A stretch of 64,000 bases of DNA from Arma custos (taxonomy: Eukaryota; Arthropoda; Insecta; Hemiptera; Pentatomidae). The translations under genes were made by a program, and so were the position numbers. The notes below the pieces were generated by a model, which searched no databases, was not told the DNA's origin, and saw only the letters and a list, made by a program, of their open reading frames with translations. Shown in pieces: positions 1 to 10,090 of the stretch. Numbering within the stretch: position 1 is the stretch's first letter; each line of letters starts with the position of its first letter. The DNA lies in assembly GCA_037127475.1 (NCBI GenBank), contig CM073759.1, positions 154,724,043 through 154,788,042 of the forward strand, written 5' to 3'.

Positions 1-1178
1 CCAGAAGGTTCTGACGATATTAACGGTTGAGGGCTCATAAGAGCATAAACGATTGCTAAATTAATACGGAATTTAACTAATAATTAGGTGTAATATAAGA
101 AAATCAGTCATAGTTTCAACTACAGATTTTTACAGCCCTTAGTAGCTGAGCTACCATGTTCCATGTTGTAAATATCTTTTACTACAACATCTCCTATATT
201 GGTAGACTGTTAGTTTCCATTAAGTGCACCATTTCGAAGTAATTTAGATTTTCTACAATATTCATTGGGTAAACTTTATAATGAAAAATGTTTTCCTACT
301 CTCCATAAATTTACTTTTTACCTTATAACAAACATCTTATGCGTTTTATGCGAATAAGGCAATAAGGGCGCGCCGGATCAAAGGAGTGCCTTAATAAGGC
401 TCAAACTGACTTCAGATTAACATATTGGCTCGACAAATTTCATTCTGGTGTTCATATATATTCTACGATACTAGAGAGAGAGGTATTTTGTCTGGAAATC
501 CTGTATTTATGATAGAATCGAGCCATATTGTTGATGATGAGATGGCTGATCATAGGAGATTAAGGAGGTAGAAAATAATCGGGACTCGTTCAAAGAATTA
601 ATCTAAACTTATTTACTATATACCAAAGCTTCGGACTAACTTTTAATAGATCATCAGGGCAGAAGTGTGTAGAGTTGAGGGACATCTCGACTATATTGAG
701 TTTGATTTAAAGATGACTGTACGTTAAGCTCTCCCATTGGTCCAATAGTTTCCTATCAACAGAATTAATGTTCTTCCTATCAATGGCGAACATTTTCAAG
801 AAATCATATTATGCGATCATCACAGAAGCTTCCTTTTCTGGTTGTGAATTGAAAACTCGCTCATTGCTTATTCAGAAGATACAATTGGAAAAGGGAATGC
901 CTTGACACTTCCGAAGGCCATTAGACGGAATAAGAACGTGACTCCGAGGATGGTCGTAACAGTAGCTGAGAGCTGGGTTCAGATTGGTCAGTCAATGGTC
1001 CTCTCTGTGATGAGTGAAGGTAAATGAGCTTATTTAGTGCAGGCGAATAATGAAGTACGTGCTATTTCTCACCGATAAGCTCAACACTAACGTAGCTGAT
1101 GAAAGCAGAAATGATTGCTTTTGAAAGCTATTTTGCCTTCACACGATAAGATCTATCTCTTTCCAGGAGAGAGTTCCA
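1..1178. other. No gene seen, AT-rich DNA
   Basis: I see no convincing coding region, RNA gene or clear repeat boundary in this stretch. Reading frames are short and broken on both strands. Confidence 0.5.
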
Positions 1179-1373
1179 CTACCGCCGCTCTGTAATATTC
1201 AGCATATTCCTCAGATCTTTCGAGCGATATAAATTGCCTTCTGTTGAATCATCACTAGCATCACTAGCATTCTCTAAAAACTCTAGAAGCAAACCTGCAT
1301 GATTTGTACCTCTCCAATCAATAGGAGTTCTTGGGTTACGCATGTGGTGTGGTAAGTACTGCCTTCTTTTCAC
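1179..1373 (-). CDS. Unrecognised 64-aa ORF, possible exon or repeat fragment
   Basis: A 64-residue open frame with a protein-like, hydrophilic composition: a basic start (MKRRQYLPHHMRNP), a middle part reading DWRGTNHAGLLLEFLENA, then an acidic Ser/Asp patch and a basic end (NITERR). I recognise no domain. It has no neighbouring exons that I can identify. It could be a fragment of a transposon protein, an isolated exon or chance. Confidence 0.15.
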   Translation of the reverse strand: MKRRQYLPHHMRNPRTPIDWRGTNHAGLLLEFLENASDASDDSTEGNLYRSKDLRNMLNITERR

Positions 1374-2529
1374 GCCAACTGTTGTGGATGGAGGTTTAAT
1401 TCAATTCATAATTTATTGATTTGTGGATATCTTTCAATCGATCAAATGTGATAACAGAGTAAATAAAATATATTCCCCAAACGTACTTGAACCCGATAAT
1501 CATAGACTAGCAGCGAAGTTATATCATAAAATAAAATTTTATATCAAATGTTTTAATTAATTAAATTCCTAACTCCAGGAAGGATACTTGTCCAACTTTG
1601 GAGATTTGTTTTTAAAAGTTTCAAGTTTTACCAGGAACAAAAGCAATCTTTCACTACAGGAAGGATACTTGTCAGAATGATAACATAGTCTTGAAAACGT
1701 TTTCAATACTTTAGTAACTTCAGATATTTTTCGTTTTCTTGTAAAATTTAGAAAAGTGGGCTAGTTGCTTTCTGTAGTTACCGATTCACATGTTGTAATA
1801 TTTCTAACAAATTCCTGGTTCATGAATTCCTTAAATATTTAAAAGAAGTTAATAAGCTTAGTTTTGAAATTTGCATTACCCTTATTAGATTTGGTTCATT
1901 TAAAAAAAAATTGTCACTTCCACTGTCTCTTATCCCCTTCATTCCTCCGTTATTAGTGCATATTTCTAAACAACTAAACTCGCTGAAACCACATATCTGA
2001 TGCACATTTCGCTGTCAGCAGATTAGTGAGAACATTTAGTGAGTTACTGTCCCATAGCTACGTTTTTTCAAACAATGACTAAGTGCTATCTTACTTTACT
2101 TATAACTAAAAATAATAAATTTTTGAATGTATTTGACAGGGGTAATTCCTAGTTGGTGTAACGTTATACCACCAATATATTTTGATGTGAACGGATGCCT
2201 GCAGTTGTGTCCTTGGACTGAAAAAAATGGTATATATTTTTATTCACTGTCACACTGTTAACATAAAAATTTCAATTGCCTTTGAGGCTAATCAAGTTGT
2301 CGATAAGATGGTGATTAGCTGTTGTGTGTACTTGTCTGGTTCCCTTACTCACAACCTAAGTAAAATTTTACGGTAGAACGATGTTGCTAAAAAAAAGAGT
2401 CACATACGTGACTGTAACAGGTGTAAAATTAAATTATTTTTTAAATTGACCAATTTATACATATATTTTTTTTTTCTTTTTTGTCAGTCGAAAGATTGAA
2501 GTATACAAATATTGTATTCCATATCCTCA
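1374..2529. other. Non-coding AT-rich DNA with a short direct repeat
   Basis: No gene seen. The 17-mer caggaaggatacttgtc occurs twice, at 1576-1592 and 1657-1673, about 81 bp apart in the same orientation. Confidence 0.4.
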
Positions 2530-2890
2530 GTTCGAGAACTGCTGAAGACGAGTGAGATGAAGAGGAGAAGCACTTGCCTCCCGACACACGTCCCGGGACT
2601 GCTACCCCACTGTTTGCCCTCCAGGAGGCGTTAATTCCGCCAGGATTCCGGTTTTTGCCGCCCCCGAGTGGGAATTGGTTCTGTCAACAGCGGTCCTCGT
2701 GTAATTGGGTTGGGGTTTAGCATGAGCAATGAGCTACAATCAAGGGTGTGTTGGCAGCCATGTAAATGTAGCGGCTAATCTGTTTAGTTAATGGTCCGGC
2801 TCTCTTCCCCTCTTAATTGATATGCTGCGAGGGTGGCACACCTGAACCTTTCTACCCACATCAGCTGTTTTAGGCTCTGGATAATGGATA
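2530..2890. promoter_or_regulatory. GC-rich non-coding island (candidate regulatory element)
   Basis: The base composition rises well above the AT-rich surroundings, without a sustained reading frame and without recognisable transposon motifs. Similar islands recur at irregular intervals through the window (see the related finding). Such islands in a gene desert are often conserved regulatory DNA; that role is inference from composition and context only. Confidence 0.3.
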
Positions 2891-3065
2891 TTTTTAAACC
2901 AATTTTTCGTCAACTGTTGACGATGTTTGCTAGTAATAACGAAACGGATTCTTTGGAATATAAATGATGGTAAATATATTGAGTCGTTTTATTTATAAAT
3001 TCCGTTTTAATTATTTCTATTATTCAAAATGAAATCAGAAAAGACTTTACATATTTTAATGAGCT

Positions 3066-3130
3066 ATTATTTGATAATATTTACTATTACAACAATTGAA
3101 TGAACATACTTTAGTATGCCATCAAATATG
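3066..3130 (+). mobile_element. Left part of a mariner-like remnant, split by a LINE
   Basis: This stretch, ending in ccatcaaatat, matches 20745-20800 with many identities. The matching DNA then resumes at about 5310 after an intervening RTE-like element. I infer one older repeat interrupted by the LINE. Confidence 0.4.
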
Positions 3131-3170
3131 GGAGCAGAAACACACGATTTTCGAGAAACTTTATTTGAAG

Positions 3171-3650
3171 AGCTCTCAACGGAAAAGAAGTAGCTAAAGA
3201 AGTAAGTAGAATAATAGAAGTAGCTTCTGATGAAGATAAAGACCAGTTCTATGAAGATGTGGAAAAGATTCTTAGCAAATGCCCAAAACTTAATGCAAAA
3301 ATATTGCTTGGTGATTTTAATCCACAAATAGGACAGGATAAAGGATATAAACCAACTATGGGAAAATTCAATCTCCATTAAAGCAATGATAATGGGCACA
3401 GGGTTGTAAACTTTGCAACTACACATGGACTGGTAGTAGGAGGTACGCTGTTCCCAAGAAGAAACATTCATAAGGACAGAAGGAGATCTCCAGATGGAAG
3501 AGTGTGGAAACAGATTGATCACCTCATTTTAAGTTCATGGCACAAGTCAGACCTAACAAGCCTAAGATCATCCAGGGGAGAAAACATGGATACAGACCAC
3601 TACCTGTGCATTGCAAGAATCCAACCAGAATGCCAGTCATAAGCCATCGC
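3171..3650 (+). pseudogene. LINE endonuclease domain remnant
   Basis: In one frame it reads LLGDFNPQIGQD, then NDNGHRVVNFATTHGL, GRVWKQIDHLIL and finally MDTDHYLCIA. This is the usual order of the APE-like endonuclease of RTE-type elements, where the GDFN Asp/Asn and the final DH belong to the active site. An in-frame stop lies before NDNG, so it cannot be expressed as one protein. Confidence 0.7.
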
Positions 3651-3908
3651 CGGAATCAGACTGGAAGACCGTTCGATGTCACTAAACTCAGGGAATCCTT
3701 CACTAAACTCATCTTACAGCCTATCAAGAAAGAATAGAGGTGAAACTGGCTGATGTTCTCAGGACCACAGATGATGACATTGACAAACAATGGAGATGCA
3801 TAAAAAACGCAATAATATCTACGGCAGAAGAAACCATCGGATATAAACCTAAAATAAGCTAATTGCAATGGTTTGATGAGGAATGTCTGCTTATGACAAA
3901 CCGCAAAA

Positions 3909-4232
3909 ATGATACAAAGGCACACTAGGTACACAACTGCTGTTTATAAGGAAACTATAAGAGCAGAAAAGAAGGTCTACCAAAGCAAGAAAAGGGCATG
4001 GGAGAATAAGCAGATGGAAGATATAGAGGATTTCAGAAGAGCACATGAAAGCCGGCAATTCTTCTGGAAAGTGTACGAAGAGAAACACATATTCAAACCC
4101 AAGGAAACTTGCTGCCAGAATGAAGATGGAACCCTCCTCACCCAAAGAGATGAGGTCCTTGAGAGATGGGTGAGATTCTTCAAAAAATTCCTGAGTAGAG
4201 AAGAAACCATAATCGAACAGAATGAGGGGTAG
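3909..4232 (+). pseudogene. LINE linker region between endonuclease and RT
   Basis: A 107-aa frame rich in Lys, Glu and Arg (EKKVYQSKKRAWENKQ, then FWKVYEEKH, then NEDGTLLTQRDEVLERWVRF). This matches the basic linker that precedes the RT domain in RTE-like elements. It belongs to the same element as its neighbours and is not an independent gene. Confidence 0.6.
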
Positions 4233-4324
4233 CCTGTGGAGGATGCAGAACCCCCAGATGACGTTGAGCTCGATGACAATGCTTGCCAAACTAAAAAGTA
4301 ATAAAGCCCCGGAATGAATAGCAT

Positions 4325-5308
4325 TCAGTCAGAGCTCTTGAATTATGACGGAGAAGAATTAAAGAAAGGATTACAGAACCTCATGCTCTACATATGGAAA
4401 GAGGAGCGGATGCCTATTGAATGGAGTAAGGCAGTCATTAAATTCTGGAATTCAAGTAGATGGAACCCTGCTTAACAGACTAGTCCAAATCCTGGGATAT
4501 GTCGATGACTTTGACATCATAGCAAGATCTAAAAGGGCGCTGAGGGAAGCTTTCTTAGCACTGTAAGAGGCAGCCCAGAAAATTGAGCTTAATGTCAACA
4601 TACAGAAGACCAAGTATATGCGAATAGGAAGAACCCAAGAAAAATAGAATTACTTCGAAGTTGGTCAGTACCGATTCGATTGCTTCGAGATTGACAGCTT
4701 CGTCTACTTAGGGACAGAGATTAATTCCCACAATGACATGTCTTATGTCTTAGGAGATAAGAAAAATTAATGCTGCTAATAGGTGTTATTATAGCCTAAG
4801 GAAGCAACTAACTAGCAGGTTCCTCTCTAACCAAACAAAGCAGCTGGTCTTCAAAACCCTGATTCGATCGGTACTCACATATGGCTCAGAGGCCTGGGGT
4901 CTAATGAAAGCGGACGAGAAAAGACTTTTAATCTTCGAGAGGACAATCCTGAGGAAGATTTTCGGACCAATAAAAGTTCGAGGAATATACAACAGAGAGA
5001 TATACGATCTCCATAAGACCTCAGATGTTGTCAGGACAATCAAACTTGGTCGACTGCGATGGGCAGGTCACGTGGCACGAATGGAGGACACTCGGATTCC
5101 CAAGAAGATTCTCACAGAGGGAATCCATAGCACACGAAGAGTAGGGAGACCAAACGTGAGGTGGATGGAAGCTGTAGTGGAGGGTGCACGCACCCTTCTT
5201 AATGGTAGAGGCTGTAGAGATGCTGCACAGGATAGAGCTGATTGGCGGAGAATGCTGGAGGCGGCCGACTCGGTGACGAGTTTTTGCGCCGGATATTATT
5301 ATTATTAA
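4325..5308 (+). pseudogene. LINE reverse transcriptase and C-terminal remnant
   Basis: The RT start (YDGEELKKGLQNLMLYIWKE) is followed after a deletion by GIQVDGTLLNRL and the catalytic box GYVDDFDIIAR (YVDD in place of the commoner YADD). Then come SFVYLGTEINSHND, TYGSEAWGLMKADEKRLLIF and the terminal GRLRWAGHVARMEDTRIPKK block that is typical of this LINE class. The last piece, 4904-5308, is the longest intact frame. Stops interrupt earlier parts. Confidence 0.75.
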
Positions 5309-5309
5309 A

Positions 5310-5660
5310 CTTGGACACTCGGCAACCCAAGCTACAAGAAACATTACCACTGCGTTTGAGGAGGTTGTAACGACCACTCGCTATTGGCTTGAGATTATTA
5401 GCTGTGCCACAGATTAATTCATAAATAAATAAATAATTCATTTCTTTTTTCTATTCAGATGTGAAACCATTACATACACATCGTACTGCAGAGAAATTGA
5501 CATAGTGCAATAAAAACGACAAGCAAGGGACTATATACACGCTTTCATGTCAACGCCATACAGCCATCTCATGTTTCAAGACAGACAGTGAGTATAATAA
5601 GTTCAACTGGATTATTATACGCTTGGATACGAAAAGCGGAAAATTGCTTACCTATCCAGT
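5310..5660 (+). mobile_element. Right part of the split mariner-like remnant
   Basis: It aligns by eye with 20830-21140; both share agatgtgaaaccat followed by a similar 45 bp. Around 5550 the translation gives NA-x-x-PSHVSRQTV, resembling the HDNARPH region of cecropia/Hsmar1-type mariner transposases. It is badly decayed. Confidence 0.45.
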
Positions 5661-5778
5661 TATAGACCATTACTAGAGAAAAATGAAGATGCTCAACAGA
5701 CGGAGTATTTTATTATCATTATCTTTTTGACCCGTGGGGCTATCTAGTCCTCCCGTATACCTAGTGCTATTTTCTTCT

Positions 5779-5865
5779 GGTAGCTCAAATGGTAGAGTGA
5801 TGTCACGGAGAGACAAACGACTCGGGTTCAAATCCCGGCCTGGGCAAATCTTTTCTCTTCAAAAT
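5779..5865 (+). repeat. tRNA-like SINE head 1
   Basis: It contains an A-box-like tagctcaaatggtagag and a B-box-like gggttcaaatcccgg, the internal RNA polymerase III promoter layout of a tRNA. The tail aaatcttttctcttcaaaat is shared with the copy at 6051-6145. No convincing full cloverleaf with a matching acceptor stem was found, so I call a tRNA-derived SINE and not a tRNA gene. Confidence 0.6.
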
Positions 5866-6050
5866 AAAAATATTTAAAAATTAAAACATTTAATAAAAAA
5901 TTATAAATAATAATAATAGTCAATAATACTCTAAAATTAAAGTAATGTTCAATGAACATTCTTCCTCGTGTATACATCGCAAAATTGTAAGATGACAAGG
6001 ATATGGGATCGGTGAAGAGAACGGATTTGTCCTGACCGTGAGGTGACCTC

Positions 6051-6145
6051 TGTTAGCTCAAATGGTAGAGTGCTGTGACGGAGAGACTGACAACCCGGGA
6101 TTTGAGTTCGAATCCCGGCCAGGGCAAATCTTTTCTCTTCAAAAT
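6051..6145 (+). repeat. tRNA-like SINE head 2
   Basis: Same arrangement as the copy 270 bp upstream: gttagctcaaatggtagag, then gagttcgaatcccggcc, then the shared tail aaatcttttctcttcaaaat. The anticodon arm is expanded relative to copy 1. Same orientation. Confidence 0.6.
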
Positions 6146-6248
6146 ATAAAAAAACTCCAAATGAAAGAAAATTCCACTTAATTGGGAGGTTAGTCAAAGG
6201 GCCATATTCCACACACGAGATTTTGCACGTGAAAGAGGAGCGACTTGT

Positions 6249-6330
6249 TGGTCTAGCTCAGTTGTTGCACAACAAGGTGGTTTTAGTGGGTTGGAGTCCC
6301 ACACTAACTGACCACGTTTTGTTCTCAGGT
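6249..6330 (+). repeat. tRNA-like SINE head 3 (diverged)
   Basis: Box-A-like ggtctagctcagttg and box-B-like gggttggagtccc at tRNA-like spacing, in the same orientation as the two preceding copies but a different sequence lineage. The tail differs. Confidence 0.4.
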
Positions 6331-6755
6331 GTCTATTGATATTTCCACCTTGTATAAAAAAGGAAAAATAAATCATCTTTTTGTGACATAAAATATTAGG
6401 AAATTTTACTTTCCAATATTAAAAAATAAATTTATGAAATATATTCTCCCAGTTAAACCAAGCAGAAATTTAGTACCTAAATCCTTGTCGAGAAGTTAAA
6501 AGGAGATGGATTTGGAGATACGAAGGGGAAATTAGTAGTACTGTTAGTAGAGCAACTCTACTACTTGACGTTGAACGATTGATTAAGTTCCTTCAGTAAA
6601 ATCGATCAAAGAATGTCCTTAAATTAATAAAGGAGCTAAGAAAGTGTGTTCAAAACATAGGTGATAAGACTCCTTTACTTCATTTTTTTCTTTTGAGTTC
6701 CAAATATCTATCTCTCATTACTAAACGATAGATTTTTTTATTAAACGTATATAAT

Positions 6756-6758
<3 letters not shown>

Positions 6759-6807
<49 letters not shown>
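6759..6807. repeat. (TA)n microsatellite
   Basis: An almost pure TA dinucleotide run. Open frames that cross it are artefacts of the repeat. Confidence 0.95.
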
Positions 6808-6809
<2 letters not shown>

Positions 6810-7089
6810 CTATGTACTGATGCGGGCGGCACCATGAAAGGGATGCGGAGCGGGGAAAATGGGTCATGTCGGGACACATGAAAGGGAATGTGAAACAGGA
6901 AGGAGGTACTCTGGAGATGTACAGCAAGGAGGAGAGATCTGGCAGAAGATAGAGAATCCCGCAGGCAGCACGGCGAAGAACAACCAGTAACCCAATCTAC
7001 CCCTGTCCACAGATAAGTTTAGTTTATTTCCTGTAATGTATTTTATGGCAATCCTTTTTATATATATTAAAATCTGAATCATTAACCTT

Positions 7090-7929
7090 GTTGAAATTAA
7101 ATAAATAAACGACCCTTATTATAATTCTTTTGGTGCTTACATACCCAAGATACACTATTTATTTATAAATAATATATTGAAGGTATAATAGATAAGTAAA
7201 TTGGTAAACACAAGAATAGACCTTTGGAAAGGAACCCAATTAATATTAAGGAATATAAATAATAATTTGAGTACTCATCCTAAATGAGTCTCTGGCATCC
7301 CAAATATCAATATACATATTCAAGATATTTTTAAGAGTAAAAACATAGCAATATATATAAATGTATATATATTGAGAGTACATGATTATTACATATGACT
7401 GCTTATAGAGAAAATAAATGTGATTGATAGAAAAGGAAATTTATGAAGTCGTAACACTGATTTAGGTTTAGACAGTTTGGTGGAAGGATAACTTATCAAT
7501 TTTGGAGCAGGTAACAAGTAAATAATGGTTCTATAAAGAATAGGTGATCTGATAGAAGGTTTATTGACTTTCTTAAGAAACTATTTAATCTCTTATCTCT
7601 AGGAACTATTTAGCCCCTATTATACAATTCAGTGGCTTGTAAATGGCTATATTATATTCTCATAAATAGTTTTTCGACATAACTACAAATAATCAAGTTA
7701 ACTAATCATGATCGAAGTATTTCAATCCTTTTTCGTAAAATTACAGCTTATTCTAGAAGGATAGCATTCCCAGATAGATAAAATTATATTACACTAGATA
7801 TCATGCTTGAAGCTTCTTCGTGTTATTTTTTATTGTGGGGATTTTTAATCACGTAGCTGTCATAGTAGTTTCTTCTTAACAGTCTTTATTGTCAGCATTC
7901 ATTAGTATGTGTGGCTTACTATGTAAATA
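7090..7929. other. No gene seen
   Basis: AT-rich sequence without sustained frames or recognisable element motifs. Confidence 0.45.
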
Positions 7930-8335
7930 TCCAGTAGTTACTCGAGTCGACTTTCCCATCAGAAAGGATGCGAGGTGAGAGGGCTATCATGTTGAATGAA
8001 ATAAGAAGAAGAGACGAGAAGGAAACACGAAGACTTTAAGAGGGATGTGTATACTTATTAAGGAAGACAAGGGTGAAAGGTGAAGTATCCCGGGCTCAAT
8101 GGTCTGACTCATGAATGGACCGAGCACAATGCTGTGCTCGGGGTTCCCATGACTGACTCGACGATGCTAATACCTCGAGGGCCAAACATCCAGGATGACT
8201 TGCAGGATCACTGGGAACTGGCGGACATTTAGCTGCTACTGTAGGCTCTGCTCTCCGGTGGGCGTGCGAATCCTCTTCGGCGCCGATTAGCCCTACCTTC
8301 ATGAGAAATCGGCTGTGTGGACGAAGAGGTTCCTG
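7930..8335. promoter_or_regulatory. GC-rich non-coding island
   Basis: A composition island with no transposon motif. It holds a perfect small hairpin, cgagcaca - atgc - tgtgctcg, at 8121-8140. A 68-aa minus-strand frame inside is most likely a by-product of high GC. Regulatory function is inferred from composition only. Confidence 0.3.
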
Positions 8336-9549
8336 GAAGAAATAGAATTTAGTTGTGTCATGGGAGGAGGAATGCTTTTTTTTATTTATTGTTTCAGAAG
8401 AATGTAAAAATCAAATAATATAATTTGCGTTGTGAGCAAACATCTTAATCTTCTTACGTCATCCTACCAAAAATAGTGGATATATAATCATTGATTGAGA
8501 GTAATTAAATTCTACAGTTAAATCATTATATCTATATATATAGAAACTAATATATACACATCCACCGAAGCTAGATGTTCCATTCAACTTATCTGATTTA
8601 ATCTCGAAATGGTTTCTTTTGTGAGAAATTGATACGATTACATCGTGCAATTAAAACTAGAGTTTCAGAGGGATAGGGAAACTATTAGTAGCTGATAAAA
8701 ATTAAAAACTCCATTGTAGATATTCCTTCAGAATATTCAAACCATGAATAAATTCATTGAAAAAAAACACAGTCAATGAAATTACGAATGATTTAATGTG
8801 ATATGTAATAGAATCTGTGACCACAAATCTTTATAACAGATCACTGAATTGTATCTCGATGAATTGGCTGCTTGTTGAAAAATAATAAGAAATAACAAGA
8901 AATCGCATACAGACTAATACCACTTATATCTGTATCTTTTTTTAAAGATTATCTTCTCTTTAATTTAAACCAAATTTAATTAAAATTATTCGATAACACA
9001 ATGTTTAATTTTAACAAGTTTGTCCCTGGTCCCTAATAATAATAGTAATGCTTGTCAAACTTCTTATGTGTATAATCCGTATATTTCGAAATAAAATATG
9101 AATTAATATTAAAAGCTCAGAGAACATCAAGGCTTCATGACAGATACTACCAATCGCAGTTATTAAACATTCGCCCAAATCCAATTCCATAACGCAATTC
9201 TTCCACCTATGCTTCGGCGATTTACCAGTCTGCTCAGTCCTTTTTAACTTATTAGGAATTTGTTCGAAATACAAATATTTATAAGTATAAATACAAATAG
9301 CAGGGGTCGGCAACCTATGATTGGCGTGTCACCGACTGATTCAATAATTTTTAAGTGACCCACTTTAGTCCCTAAATTAAATTATAATATATAATAATAA
9401 ATTATAAATTATAACAAATTATAGTTGTATAAAAGGTAGCAAACGGAACCTTATAAATTATGTTCATTATACTATGTTTGTATTTAATTTCCGAATAAAA
9501 TGTATTTGAATATTTAATACGGAAATATTTCTGATCCACAAATATTTTT
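8336..9549. other. No gene seen
   Basis: AT-rich DNA. The 100-aa minus-strand frame at 9011-9313 has low-complexity, Ile-rich ends and shows no domain I know. Confidence 0.4.
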
Positions 9550-9562
9550 AATAATCACATTT
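9550..9562. repeat. Target-site duplication, left copy
   Basis: The 13-mer aataatcacattt directly precedes the jockey element and recurs exactly at 14478-14490 after its A-rich tail. Confidence 0.85.
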
Positions 9563-9915
9563 GAGTACCAAGTGTCATGGCGGCAACTAATGTTAACTTG
9601 TTGATTCGCTCTGTGCTTGTTACGTTATTATAACAATATTTCTTTTTAAAAACTCTCAAAACTGTGTCAGAAGAATCCATAAGTACTTTAAGACATTTAT
9701 CGAAGATCAGTGAGGTGAGTGACTGTTTTAAACAATAAATTCAGTAAATACATTGGTGACGGGCTGCTGAAGGTAGCAACGTGGCCAATAATCCCTCCAC
9801 GGGACTTAAATATTTACCTCAAGTTCACGGTCAAGACTTGGCAACCAGCCTCTCGATCGAATCCCGCATTCGTCAACATTTTTTTTTCTTTCCTTTTTAT
9901 TGTCTATTCTTTTTA

Positions 9916-9918
<3 letters not shown>

Positions 9919-9976
<58 letters not shown>
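9919..9976. repeat. (TA)n microsatellite in the 5' UTR of jockey copy 1
   Basis: A TA run of about 58 bp where copy 2 (about 41177-41187) has only a few TA units, so it expanded, or copy 2 contracted, after the two copies separated. Confidence 0.9.
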
Positions 9977-9980
<4 letters not shown>

Positions 9981-10090
9981 TTATTTTATTATTATATAAA
10001 TATGAAAAGTTGTTTAAAATTTATTTCTTTTGTTTTAGTGAGATTTGATTATTTATTTCTAATTATTTTAATCATTAATAATAATTAATT

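Larger units (their letters stand above)
3131..5308 (+). mobile_element. Decayed RTE-like (craniofacial development protein 2-like) LINE
   Basis: A non-LTR retrotransposon remnant in the order endonuclease, linker, reverse transcriptase, C-terminal domain, all on the + strand and broken by stops and frameshifts. Much of the reverse-transcriptase fingers and palm has been deleted between about 4437 and 4450. It ends in a short ATT microsatellite, a common RTE-type tail. It appears inserted into an older mariner-like repeat (3066-3130 and 5310-5660). Clade assignment rests on remembered family motifs, not on a search. Confidence 0.75.

Noticed and set aside
5779..5850. Functional tRNA gene
   Set aside because: A and B boxes are present but I could not pair an acceptor stem, and a second copy with the same non-tRNA tail shows a SINE.
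6680..6927. 65- and 68-aa frames through the TA tract
   Set aside because: They consist largely of Ile/Tyr repeats produced by (TA)n; the same holds for frames at 9781-10088 and 21334-21581.
8121..8140. Transcription terminator hairpin
   Set aside because: An 8-bp palindrome without a T-run, in eukaryotic-type DNA; likely chance.
9719..9916. 65-aa frame conserved in both jockey copies (also 40976-41173)
   Set aside because: It lies in the 5' UTR. The copies are so similar that conservation says nothing about coding, and it matches no jockey protein.
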